Below are positions 19,022 to 26,285 of a stretch of 39,083 nucleotides of DNA, in pieces. This stretch comes from Providencia sp. Lineage in GTDB: Bacteria > Pseudomonadota > Gammaproteobacteria > Enterobacterales > Enterobacteriaceae. Made by a program: the position numbers and the translations under genes. Numbering within the stretch: position 1 is the first letter of the stretch; each line of letters starts with the position of its first letter. Under the pieces are notes generated by a model that searched no databases, was not told where the DNA came from, and saw only the letters and a list, made by a program, of their open reading frames with translations. The stretch is taken from the NCBI RefSeq assembly GCF_003533305.1, contig NZ_DOEH01000012.1, positions 62,378 through 101,460 of the forward strand, written 5' to 3'.

Positions 19022-19050
19022 TTGTCGCTATTTTTTCCCCTGCCTATAGT
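19022..19050 (+). promoter_or_regulatory. Putative sigma-70 promoter of the PEP mutase-family gene and ada
   Basis: TTGTCG at 19022-19027 and TATAGT at 19045-19050 are separated by 17 bp, a normal sigma-70 spacing, and lie 30 bp before the ATG at 19080. No AAAGCGCA-type Ada box is visible just upstream. Confidence 0.5.
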
Positions 19051-19079
19051 TATTCCCTAAACTTAAATAGGAAATAATT

Positions 19080-19853
19080 ATGAATTTCAATGAACTTCAC
19101 CATCAAAAAAAACCATTACTCATCGCAAATGTTTGGGATGCAACTAGTGCGATAATTGCACAACAGTCAGGCTATCAAGCACTAGGGACATCCAGCGCAG
19201 CAATTGCGGCTATGTTAGGCTACGATGATGGCGAAATGATGTCTTTCGATGAATTATTATATATCGTCAAACGCATCAAGGCTGTGAGTCATTTACCATT
19301 GAGTGTTGATCTAGAAGCTGGGTTTGGTGAAAGCGCTGACAAGATTGTCGAAAACCTTAAGCAGCTTTCATGCCTTGGCGTTGTAGGCGTGAATCTTGAA
19401 GATAGTAAAATAGTTAATGCCGTCAGACAGCTAACTGATGCAACTGTATTTGCCAATAAATTAAAACAAGTTCGTCTGAAATTAAATCTTGAAGGTCATC
19501 CCTTATTCTTTAACATCCGCACCGATACTTTCCTACTCAATCATGAGCAAGCTTTGCAAGAAACATTATATCGTGGCCAATTATATGCAAAATCAGGGGC
19601 TGATAGTCTTTTTGTTCCTTGTATCACACAAAGCAACGATATTAAAACCATCACTAACGAAGTCGCATTGCCACTCAATGTAATGTGCGTGCCTAATTTA
19701 CCTGATTTTGAACAACTCAAAAGTTTAGGCGTAAGTCGCATTTCAATGGGTAACTTTATTCATGCTACGGTACACTCACAGCTTAAAACATTAATGTTAA
19801 CCATAATGTCGCAGCAATCTTTTAGCGAGGTTTTCAGTCATGAGAGTCTTTGA
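19080..19853 (+). CDS. Isocitrate lyase / PEP mutase superfamily protein
   Basis: A 257-residue TIM-barrel protein of the PEP mutase/isocitrate lyase superfamily, whose members make or break C-C or C-P bonds next to carboxylates. Recognised features are LLIANVWDATSAIIAQQSGYQALGTSSAAIA (residues 14-44), LPLSVDLEAGFGESADKIVENL near 75 (the metal-binding acidic loop), GVVGVNLEDS near 100 and ISMGNFIH near 223. It lacks the KKCGHMGGK-type lyase loop of true isocitrate lyases, so I do not assign a reaction. The last 14 bp overlap the start of ada, implying translational coupling. The ATG at 19080 follows AGGAAATA. In the PEP mutase family, activity depends on an acid loop that is not identifiable here with certainty. 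Confidence 0.82.
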   Translation: MNFNELHHQKKPLLIANVWDATSAIIAQQSGYQALGTSSAAIAAMLGYDDGEMMSFDELLYIVKRIKAVSHLPLSVDLEAGFGESADKIVENLKQLSCLGVVGVNLEDSKIVNAVRQLTDATVFANKLKQVRLKLNLEGHPLFFNIRTDTFLLNHEQALQETLYRGQLYAKSGADSLFVPCITQSNDIKTITNEVALPLNVMCVPNLPDFEQLKSLGVSRISMGNFIHATVHSQLKTLMLTIMSQQSFSEVFSHESL

Positions 19854-20907
19854 TAGCGACCAATGTGATATCTGGTATCAAGCATTACTTGAACGTGATT
19901 CGAAATATACCGGTGTATTTTATGTCGGCGTTAAAACAACAGGTGTTTTTTGTCTTTCAGTCTGTCGAGCCCGTAAACCGAAACGTGAAAACGTCGAATT
20001 TTATCAAAGCATTAAATTTGCCCTTGATGCAGGTTTTCGCCCTTGCAAAATCTGCCACCCTACGGAAAATGCGCATACTGCCCCAGTGTTTATTGAACAA
20101 GTTTTAAAGCTAATCAGTGATAACCCCAAAGTTCGTATTAGCGATACTGAGCTTCGTGAACAAAAGATTAGCCCCGAACGTGTACGTCGTTGGTTCTTAC
20201 AGAACCATGGACTTACCTTTCATACCTTTCAACGAATGTTACGCGTCAATGTGGCTTTTCAAGAACTAAAAGAGGGACACAAAACTACAGATGTCGCTTT
20301 TGATAATGGCTACGATTCCTTGAGTGGTTTTGGCTACATCTATAAAAAACTGACTGGTGTCTCCCCTACCAAGCAAAGCCAAGTTATTATGATCCATCGT
20401 TTTACAACACCGCTTGGCCCTATGTTTGTTTGTACAACAGAGCGAGGAGTCTGCTTACTCGAATTTACTGATCGCCCAATGCTAGAAACTGAATTTCGTG
20501 ATTTACAGCGTTCCCTAAAAGCTCGCATTATTTCAGGTAAAAATAAGCATACTCGGCAAGTAGAAAAAGAAATAGGAGAGTATTTCAAGGGGAAAAGGCA
20601 ATATTTTGATGTAGCAATTGATAGCATTGGTAGTGAGTTTCAACAAACAGTTTGGCAACAACTGCAAAAAATTCCTTATGGTGAAACTACCCATTATGCT
20701 TTACTTGCTGAAAATATAAGTAAACCGACAGCGGTACGTGCTGTTGCCGCAGCAAATGGAGCAAATCGAATTTCAATCATAGTTCCTTGTCATCGTGTTA
20801 TTGGCAAAGATGGGGCAATGACTGGCTATGGCGGTGGTATTGCGCGTAAAAAATGGCTAATCACTCATGAACAAAGCAGCAATAAAGCTAATCTCTTCAT
20901 AAAATAA
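19840..20907 (+). CDS. ada: Ada: bifunctional methyl-DNA repair protein and transcription activator
   Basis: Ada repairs methyl phosphotriesters and O6-methylguanine; methylated at its N-terminal cysteine it activates alkylation-response genes. The 355-residue protein has the zinc module with C38, C42, C69 and C72 (GVFCLSVCRARKPKRENVEF, GFRPCKICHP), exactly the E. coli positions, C38 being the methyl acceptor. An AraC-type helix-turn-helix follows (residues about 90-178: VRRWFLQNHGLTFHTFQRMLR, FGYIYKKLTGVSP), then the O6-methylguanine methyltransferase domain with IIVPCHRVIGKDGAMTGYGGG (active cysteine near 317). The start ATG at 19840 overlaps the previous gene by 14 bp. All key residues are present. 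No alkB or alkA follows; the next gene is an aminoglycoside kinase-like gene. Confidence 0.95.
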   Translation: MRVFDSDQCDIWYQALLERDSKYTGVFYVGVKTTGVFCLSVCRARKPKRENVEFYQSIKFALDAGFRPCKICHPTENAHTAPVFIEQVLKLISDNPKVRISDTELREQKISPERVRRWFLQNHGLTFHTFQRMLRVNVAFQELKEGHKTTDVAFDNGYDSLSGFGYIYKKLTGVSPTKQSQVIMIHRFTTPLGPMFVCTTERGVCLLEFTDRPMLETEFRDLQRSLKARIISGKNKHTRQVEKEIGEYFKGKRQYFDVAIDSIGSEFQQTVWQQLQKIPYGETTHYALLAENISKPTAVRAVAAANGANRISIIVPCHRVIGKDGAMTGYGGGIARKKWLITHEQSSNKANLFIK

Positions 20908-20960
20908 TGTTAGTCTTTATCTATTGTTATCCACAATAGATACTATTAAGCATTAATAAT

Positions 20961-21746
20961 ATGACGCACATTATTTCTGTACCTCCGGCTATTCAAAAAA
21001 TCATCAATAACCGCCCCTATCAAAAAAGCGTAGTTGGGCTATCAGCATCTGATTTATATCTTTTTTCAGATTGTGTGTTAAAAATTGAAACAATCAATGA
21101 AGAATCTCAGCAAGAATATAAGGTAATGAGTTGGCTTCAAGGGAAGCTGCCTGTCCCAAATATTATTGAAACCGCTTATAGTGATACTCATCAATACTTA
21201 TTGATGAGTCGTTTGAATGGACAAATGGCTGAAGATAAACAATTTCTGCAACAGCCAGATGTATTAATTAAAACACTTGCCCAAGGCTTAAAAAAGTTAT
21301 GGGTGCTCGATACTCAGGATTGCCCCTTTCTCTGCGATTTAGATTATAAGCTTGAACTGGCACAAAAACGAATTGAACAAGGTTTATGTGACATTGAAGA
21401 TGCCGAAACTGGCACTTATGGCGAAGAGGGTTTTGCTGATCCAGCGGCGCTATTAATGTGGTTAAAAGATAATCGTCCTAGTGAAACATTAGTCTTTTCT
21501 CATGGCGATTATTGCTTCCCTAATATATTTATCGAGAACAATGACATTTCAGGTTTTATCGATTTGGGGAGAGCTGGTTTATCAGATGTCTATCAAGATA
21601 TTGCACTCTGTTATCGTAGTATCTTACATGACCTTCCATCCAATAAATCCATCAATAATTATACAAATTTATTATTCGATGAACTTAATTTAACCCCTGA
21701 CTGGGATAAAATTCGTTACTATATTTTACTTGATGAATTATTTTAA
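20961..21746 (+). CDS. APH(3')-type aminoglycoside phosphotransferase-like protein
   Basis: A 261-residue kinase-like protein of the APH(3') group, whose known members phosphorylate the 3'-hydroxyl of kanamycin-type aminoglycosides. Motifs in order: a glycine-poor nucleotide region with YLFSDCVLKIE (ATP-binding lysine), YLLMSRLNGQMAED, the catalytic loop VFSHGDYCFPNIFI near residue 180 (HGDxxxxN), and GFIDLGRAGLSDVYQDIALCYRSI, with the metal-binding aspartate, near 198. The end PDWDKIRYYILLDELF is the characteristic APH(3') C-terminus. Length fits (about 264). All catalytic residues are present. It sits among chromosomal genes with no mobile element next to it, so it is probably an old resident. 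Whether it confers resistance cannot be read. The ribosome-binding site of the ATG at 20961 is weak. Confidence 0.88.
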   Translation: MTHIISVPPAIQKIINNRPYQKSVVGLSASDLYLFSDCVLKIETINEESQQEYKVMSWLQGKLPVPNIIETAYSDTHQYLLMSRLNGQMAEDKQFLQQPDVLIKTLAQGLKKLWVLDTQDCPFLCDLDYKLELAQKRIEQGLCDIEDAETGTYGEEGFADPAALLMWLKDNRPSETLVFSHGDYCFPNIFIENNDISGFIDLGRAGLSDVYQDIALCYRSILHDLPSNKSINNYTNLLFDELNLTPDWDKIRYYILLDELF

Positions 21747-21810
21747 TTCCGAGCAAACAAGCAGTTTATGACCATCTATTTATAACTACCTGTTTGCACA
21801 GAGAATAACC

Positions 21811-22833
21811 TTAACTTTCAACACCTGTTGTCACAGTAAATTGACGATTTTCACCAGCATCTAACCAAATTAATGTTTGATTATTTTTGGCAGCAAGAAA
21901 ACCTTCAGGACGACAAGTCGCAGGAAGAACAAATGCACCCACTTTTTGGTCGCCATTATATAAAATCCAACGAGTTGCATAGTTCAGCTCATTAGATTTA
22001 AAACGTGTCACAAAGGTATTGCCTGCTGGTGATGTCATCTTAAACTCAGGCTCTGCGGTATACTGAGCCAAATTATCCATAAAAAAGACAATTTCAGGGT
22101 CGCACATCTGCGGCTGGTTGAGCTGATTTAATTTAATATCACCAGATTTCAATGATTCATTAAAATCTAACCACTGCTGAGTTGGGTGAACATGCCCCGG
22201 TATAGACTCACGCAATCTTATTGCGTTTTCTGGGATATTTTGACTCAGTGATGCGTTATCTACATAGGCATAATTCATATGACACATATATTGTAGCGGC
22301 ATAGGGACAGACGCCAGATTAGTGACTGACATATGAATATCAAATAATGAACTACCCGCATTTAATAATACTGATGGTGCAGCACGATAGTGATGTCCAA
22401 AACCCATCACATACTCATATTCACCACAAATACGAATGCTAGTTTCATTAATCTCAAGCCATGCATTATCCATTGATGCACAAGGCATTTCGCCATGTAG
22501 TGGGTGGGTGTCCTCTGGTGATGGGCAGCCATTACTGATTAAACCTGAATGAAAAGCAAAACAGCCATAAGTTTCAATAACCGTTGGAACGCGTTTAGGC
22601 TCTGAAAACATATTTTCCATTTTCAGATTTTGGCCACAAAATTCTGCATCCCAAATCATTTGGCCTAAAAATGGTAAAATAGTTAAATAACCTTGTTGGT
22701 TTTCAATTCTCAGTCCTTCAACACCACTGCTATAAGTAAATGCAGTGACAGAAAACTGGTTATTTTTCAAAATTAATGACGACTTTTCCGTAAATAAGCG
22801 TTTGTGAAGCGGAATTATTGTATTCATTTTCAT
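21811..22833 (-). CDS. DUF4432 / aldose-epimerase-like protein of the deoxyribose cluster (DeoX/DeoM-like)
   Basis: A 340-residue beta-rich protein related to galactose mutarotases (DUF4432), which in deoxyribose operons is thought to interconvert deoxyribose anomers. Features include GYLTILPFLGQMIWDAEFCGQNL (residues about 48-70), ETYGCFAFHSGLISNGCPSPEDTHPLHGEMP (near 87-118), with the histidines of mutarotase type, and YMCHMNYAYVDNA near 182. No signal peptide is present, so it is cytoplasmic. Three in-frame starts are possible (GTG 22839, ATG 22833, ATG 22827), none with a strong ribosome-binding site; I use 22833. It lies 60 bp after deoP on the same strand. Known deoK operons of Enterobacteriaceae (deoQKPX) include this gene as the last one, which supports the assignment. 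Confidence 0.82.
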   Translation of the reverse strand: MKMNTIIPLHKRLFTEKSSLILKNNQFSVTAFTYSSGVEGLRIENQQGYLTILPFLGQMIWDAEFCGQNLKMENMFSEPKRVPTVIETYGCFAFHSGLISNGCPSPEDTHPLHGEMPCASMDNAWLEINETSIRICGEYEYVMGFGHHYRAAPSVLLNAGSSLFDIHMSVTNLASVPMPLQYMCHMNYAYVDNASLSQNIPENAIRLRESIPGHVHPTQQWLDFNESLKSGDIKLNQLNQPQMCDPEIVFFMDNLAQYTAEPEFKMTSPAGNTFVTRFKSNELNYATRWILYNGDQKVGAFVLPATCRPEGFLAAKNNQTLIWLDAGENRQFTVTTGVES

Positions 22834-22893
22834 ACTCACGGTTTAGTTAGGTGAATTTGGGCAGGTAAACCTACCCAAGATTTATTAAATCTA

Positions 22894-24201
22894 TTATTTC
22901 GCTAATTGTTTTGTTTTGAAACGACGCTCACTAACAAAATAGATACCGACATAGACAAAACAGAACATAGAAACTAGGAATGAAAGTTGTAAGGAATGTA
23001 GTACATCGGCAACGTAGCCTTGAATGGCAGGTACAACTGCGGCACCAACAATTGCCATCACAATCACAGCGCCGGCCATTTCAGTATGTTCGTTATCAAC
23101 CGTTTCCAATGTGCCAGCGTAAATAGTTGCCCAGCAAGGTCCAAATAGAATACTCACCATAACCGCTGCGTATACCGCGGTAAAACTAGGAATAAAGGCA
23201 ACATAAATGAGGAATAACGCGCCAATTACTGAGTAAATAATCAATACTTTTTCAGCATTAAAACGTGTCATTAAAATATTAGCGATAAACTTACCAATAA
23301 AGAAGCACGCGAAGCTATACACCATAAAGTTAGATGCATCACGTTCATTAATATCACCCATTTCGAGCGCTAAACGAATAGTGAATGACCAAACCGCTAC
23401 CTGCATTCCCACATATAAAAACTGAGCAATAATGCCTTTTCTGAAACGACTATTTTTTGCTAAATATTTTAATGTGTCCATGGCTGATGGGCGTTTATGA
23501 TCTTTAGTCTCAGCAACTTTACATTTAGGGAATTTAGTGATTAAAAACAATGCCATTACGACCACTAGCACCATAATCATATAACGATATGGCTCAAGGG
23601 TATTTTCTAACATTTCCAAGCGAAATGCATGGAGTTGCTCTGGATTCATGCCCGCCATTTGGTTTTGCAGGCTATCCCCTTCAGAGAACACTAAATACTT
23701 ACCTAACAAAATACCGCCCGCGGCACCAATTGGGTAAAAAGTCTGGCTAATATTAAGACGTAATGTGGCATATTCCCTTGGACCAATCATTGAACTATAT
23801 GTGTTCGCTGCGGTTTCAAGGAAACTCAAACCAATAGCAATCGCAAATATTGCAGCTAAAAACATGGTATAGGTAGCCATGTGAGAAGCAGGGAAAAATA
23901 AGGAACAACCTGCGATATAAAGAATAAGCCCAACCATAATGGCGTATTTATAACTGGTTTTTTTAATCACTAATGACGCAGGGATCGCTATCAAAAAGTA
24001 ACCACCATAGAAGGCACTTTGCACTAACGCAGAAGCAAAGTTACTCAGTTCAAAAACACTTTTAAACTGAGTGATGAGAATATCATTTAGTGCCGCAGCA
24101 CATCCCCATAGCGGAAAAAGGCAAGACAGTAGGATAAATTGAAATAGAGGTGTCTTACTCAGGTAACCATCAGGTAGCTGAGTGATCTTATTAATGTTCA
24201 T
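22894..24201 (-). CDS. deoP: Deoxyribose permease DeoP (FucP-type MFS transporter)
   Basis: An inner-membrane sugar-proton symporter of the FHS (fucose permease) branch of the major facilitator superfamily, imports deoxyribose. The 435 residues form about 12 hydrophobic segments with a cytoplasmic loop near residues 225-245. The N-terminal part SKTPLFQFILLSCLFPLWGCAAALNDILITQFKSVFELSNFASALVQSAFYGGYF is typical of the FucP group (WGxxxxLNDILI, with asparagine and aspartate in helix 1). Further motifs are SFLETAANTYSSMIGP and LNISQTFYPIGAAGGILLGKY. The ATG at 24201 follows AAGGGTA. Gene order with deoK upstream and the mutarotase-like gene downstream matches deoxyribose clusters. An ERIC element lies in the gap to deoK. 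Confidence 0.92.
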   Translation of the reverse strand: MNINKITQLPDGYLSKTPLFQFILLSCLFPLWGCAAALNDILITQFKSVFELSNFASALVQSAFYGGYFLIAIPASLVIKKTSYKYAIMVGLILYIAGCSLFFPASHMATYTMFLAAIFAIAIGLSFLETAANTYSSMIGPREYATLRLNISQTFYPIGAAGGILLGKYLVFSEGDSLQNQMAGMNPEQLHAFRLEMLENTLEPYRYMIMVLVVVMALFLITKFPKCKVAETKDHKRPSAMDTLKYLAKNSRFRKGIIAQFLYVGMQVAVWSFTIRLALEMGDINERDASNFMVYSFACFFIGKFIANILMTRFNAEKVLIIYSVIGALFLIYVAFIPSFTAVYAAVMVSILFGPCWATIYAGTLETVDNEHTEMAGAVIVMAIVGAAVVPAIQGYVADVLHSLQLSFLVSMFCFVYVGIYFVSERRFKTKQLAK

Positions 24202-24213
24202 AGGGTACCCTTA

Positions 24214-24342
24214 TATACTTATCATACTTCCAGATGCTTGATCGTTGGCTGCACTTATCCCTCCGAGTCACATACTTAATAATGTATGCTTATCGAATTG
24301 TTTCACTTGCCACCTACATGCATCCCGAATTATGTGTGTATA
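24214..24342 (-). repeat. Divergent ERIC element between deoK and deoP
   Basis: A 129-bp stretch from TATACTTATCATACTTCCAG to GAATTATGTGTGTATA matches an ERIC element in the reverse orientation: GTTGGCTGCACTTATCCC, then CGAGTCACATACTTA and ACTTGCCACC occur in the expected order. It is more diverged than the copy near uvrA. A 77-codon open frame here lies inside the element and is not a gene. Within the deoK-deoP transcript it could fold into a hairpin and affect stability or processing. Confidence 0.8.
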
Positions 24343-24480
24343 GTTATAATATTAACCCACTGAACCCTGCTTTATTGCTCTATTGGCAGCATTTGAGTTC
24401 AGTCGGTGTTTACTCAAAATCATTCGAGTGCAAGAAGTCGGTAAGAGATACCGAAATCTGCATCTGAAAGATAACGAATA

Positions 24481-25401
24481 TCAGCTATTAAGTTGAACAA
24501 ACTCACTAAACTGCTCAATACTTGGATAAGACGATTGGGTGCCTTTACCTGTCACACTAAATGCAGAAAACATCACCGCTTTTTTCAGTGCTTCTTCAAT
24601 ATTGCCCGTGTGTACATAATAATGTGCAAAGCATCCGATAAAAGCATCGCCAGCGCCGCTCGTATCAATGGCGTTCACTTCAATCGCAGGAAGATACAAC
24701 TCACTGTCACGCGTCATCCACAACACGCCTTTTTCGCCTAATGTCACAATAAGATTTTTCAACCCTTTGTCGAGAAGAGACTGCGCTGCACGACGAACAT
24801 TATCCATAGTGTTAACTGGCATATTGGTTAAAATTTCCAGTTCAGTTTCATTAGGAACAAAGAAATCGCAACGGCAAGCAAAATCAAGATCTAAAGTACG
24901 CTGAGCAGGTGCAGGATTAAGTAAAACAGGAATACCGTTTTTATTGCCGAATGCGATAGCGTGATAAACAGTTTCAAGTTGCACTTCAAGCTGCAATACA
25001 ATTAACTTACATTTTTTTAAGTCTTCAGCTGCACGTTCGATATCTTCTGGTGACAAAAATTTATTGGCACCTTTCACAATCAAAATACTGTTAGATGAGT
25101 TTTGATTGACAAAAATGGGCGCGACACCACTTGATGTACAAGGTACTTTTTCAACATAGCGCGTATTGATGCCATAGGACTCAAGATTACGAATGGTATT
25201 ATCGGCAAAAATATCATCGCCCACTTTTGTTAACATAATCACTTTTGAGTTAAGCTTCGCAGCGGCAACCGCTTGATTAGCCCCTTTCCCACCACAACCA
25301 ATTTTGAACGCTGGCGCTTCTAATGTTTCGCCTTCTTTTGGCATCTGATCGATGTAAGTGATCAAATCGACCATATTTGAGCCTATAACTGCTATATCCA
25401 T
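24481..25401 (-). CDS. deoK: Deoxyribokinase DeoK (PfkB/ribokinase family)
   Basis: Phosphorylates deoxyribose to deoxyribose-5-phosphate with ATP in the cytoplasm. The 306 residues show the ribokinase fold: MDIAVIGSNMVDLITYIDQMPKEGET at the N terminus, the substrate loop FKIGCGGKGANQAVAAAKL near 33, a lid of strands, NPAPAQRTLD, and the anion-hole/catalytic base motif DTSGAGDAFIGCFAHYY near 249 (catalytic aspartate). The start is the ATG at 25401 because GAGGGA lies 6 bases upstream and the family begins MDIAVIG; a longer frame to 25470 is in-frame but not family-like and runs through the operator. Length equals the deoxyribokinase family (306). It is the first gene of the minus-strand operon deoK-deoP-mutarotase. 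Confidence 0.92.
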   Translation of the reverse strand: MDIAVIGSNMVDLITYIDQMPKEGETLEAPAFKIGCGGKGANQAVAAAKLNSKVIMLTKVGDDIFADNTIRNLESYGINTRYVEKVPCTSSGVAPIFVNQNSSNSILIVKGANKFLSPEDIERAAEDLKKCKLIVLQLEVQLETVYHAIAFGNKNGIPVLLNPAPAQRTLDLDFACRCDFFVPNETELEILTNMPVNTMDNVRRAAQSLLDKGLKNLIVTLGEKGVLWMTRDSELYLPAIEVNAIDTSGAGDAFIGCFAHYYVHTGNIEEALKKAVMFSAFSVTGKGTQSSYPSIEQFSEFVQLNS

Positions 25402-25435
25402 AATGTCCCTCGTGTTAAATAAATCACATAATGAT

Positions 25436-25454
25436 ATGATAGTAACACTATCAT
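25436..25454. promoter_or_regulatory. Palindrome in the deoK leader
   Basis: ATGATAG-TAACA-CTATCAT is a perfect 7-bp-arm inverted repeat. A second, larger imperfect inverted repeat overlaps it (AATCACATAATGATAT at 25422-25437 against ATATCATTTGTGATT at 25464-25478). Both lie just upstream of deoK and are candidate operators. Confidence 0.55.
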
Positions 25455-25468
25455 GTTGCAATAATATC

Positions 25469-25490
25469 ATTTGTGATTAAGATCTCGAAT
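25469..25490 (+). promoter_or_regulatory. CRP-like site in the deoK-deoC control region
   Basis: ATTTGTGATTAAGATCTCGAAT has a perfect left half TGTGAT and a good centre (AGATC) relative to the CRP consensus AAATGTGATCTAGATCACATTT, 14 of 22 by my count, with a weaker right half. The control by CRP-cAMP of a sugar operon is expected but inferred. Confidence 0.5.
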
Positions 25491-25504
25491 AACGAATGTA
25501 CAAG

Positions 25505-25520
25505 TGTTATATCTGCAACA
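25505..25520. promoter_or_regulatory. DeoR-type operator
   Basis: TGTTATATCTGCAACA matches the arms of the E. coli DeoR operator TGTTAGAATTCTAACA (TGTTA and AACA, 16 bp overall) with one mismatch in the arms. It lies 51 bp before deoC, whose neighbour encodes a DeoR homologue. A weaker relative, TGTTGCAATAATATCA, is centred 51 bp to the left (25454-25469). Confidence 0.6.
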
Positions 25521-25570
25521 TTTCATCATTCTTTGTTACCTAATCCACATTTATATAGGAAGGTTTAAAA

Positions 25571-26239
25571 ATGCAAGATTTAGCAAAATATATTGACCAC
25601 ACTCTACTTGCTGCTAATGCTACCGTGAGTGACATCAAACAGCTATGTGCAGAAGCCGCAGAACATCATTTTGCATCAGTTTGTGTGAATACGGCTAACG
25701 TTCCTTTAGCGAGTGAATGCTTAAAAAATAGCGATGTTAAGGTCTGCTGTGTGGTAGGCTTTCCGTTAGGCGCTTGTTTAACAGAAGCAAAAGCATTTGA
25801 AGCTGCTGAAGCAGTTCGCCGTGGCGCTGATGAAGTCGACATGGTTATCAATGTCGGTATGCTAAAAAGTGGTGATTTAGAATTCGTTCGCAAAGATATT
25901 GAAGCAGTATTTGCGGCTTGTGGTAAAGCAACATTAAAAGTTATTTTAGAAAATTGTCTGTTAACTGATGAAGAAATTACACAAGTTTGTGAAATTTGCC
26001 GCACAATTAAAGTCGGTTTTGTGAAAACTTCAACAGGTTTCAGTACAATGGGTGCCACTGAGCACCATGTTGCATTAATGCGTAAAGTGGTTGGTGATGA
26101 AATTGGTGTTAAAGCATCAGGTGGCGTTCGTGACCGTGAAACCGCAATCAAAATGATTAAAGCGGGTGCTAACCGTGTTGGCGCAAGTGCGAGTGTCTCG
26201 ATTGTAACCGGAGACAATACAACACCAAGTGATTACTAA
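25571..26239 (+). CDS. deoC: Deoxyribose-phosphate aldolase (short type)
   Basis: Splits 2-deoxyribose-5-phosphate to acetaldehyde and glyceraldehyde-3-phosphate by a Schiff base on lysine. The 222-residue class I aldolase has [15 protein letters not shown] near residue 8, VGFPLG near 62, [14 protein letters not shown] near 83, the Schiff-base lysine in [10 protein letters not shown] near 152 and [10 protein letters not shown] near 180. It is shorter than E. coli DeoC of the deoCABD operon (259) and corresponds to the short subfamily. A ribosome-binding site GGAAGG precedes the ATG at 25571. It is divergent from deoK and followed closely by the DeoR-type regulator, so both halves are placed to respond to one operator region. 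Confidence 0.95.
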   Translation: MQDLAKYIDHTLLAANATVSDIKQLCAEAAEHHFASVCVNTANVPLASECLKNSDVKVCCVVGFPLGACLTEAKAFEAAEAVRRGADEVDMVINVGMLKSGDLEFVRKDIEAVFAACGKATLKVILENCLLTDEEITQVCEICRTIKVGFVKTSTGFSTMGATEHHVALMRKVVGDEIGVKASGGVRDRETAIKMIKAGANRVGASASVSIVTGDNTTPSDY

Positions 26240-26246
26240 ACGGTGT

Positions 26247-26265
26247 GGCGCGGCAAGTCCGCGCC
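26247..26265 (+). terminator. GC-rich hairpin between deoC and deoR
   Basis: GGCGCGG (26247-26253) and CCGCGCC (26259-26265) form a 7-bp GC stem with a CAAGT loop, unusual in this AT-rich DNA. It is followed by GTTATAAAAAGG, not a T-run. It may be a leaky attenuator or an mRNA 3'-end stabiliser that favours deoC over deoR. Confidence 0.5.
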
Positions 26266-26285
26266 GTTATAAAAAGGATGGATCG

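Noticed and set aside
21753..21797. Inverted repeat GCAAACA / TGTTTGC between the APH-like gene and the mutarotase-like gene
   Set aside because: Only 7 bp with a loop of about 31 nt and no T-run; too weak to call a terminator, though the location between convergent genes is suitable.
24234..24467. 77-codon open frame on the plus strand between deoP and deoK
   Set aside because: Most of it is read through an ERIC element; it is antisense to the operon.
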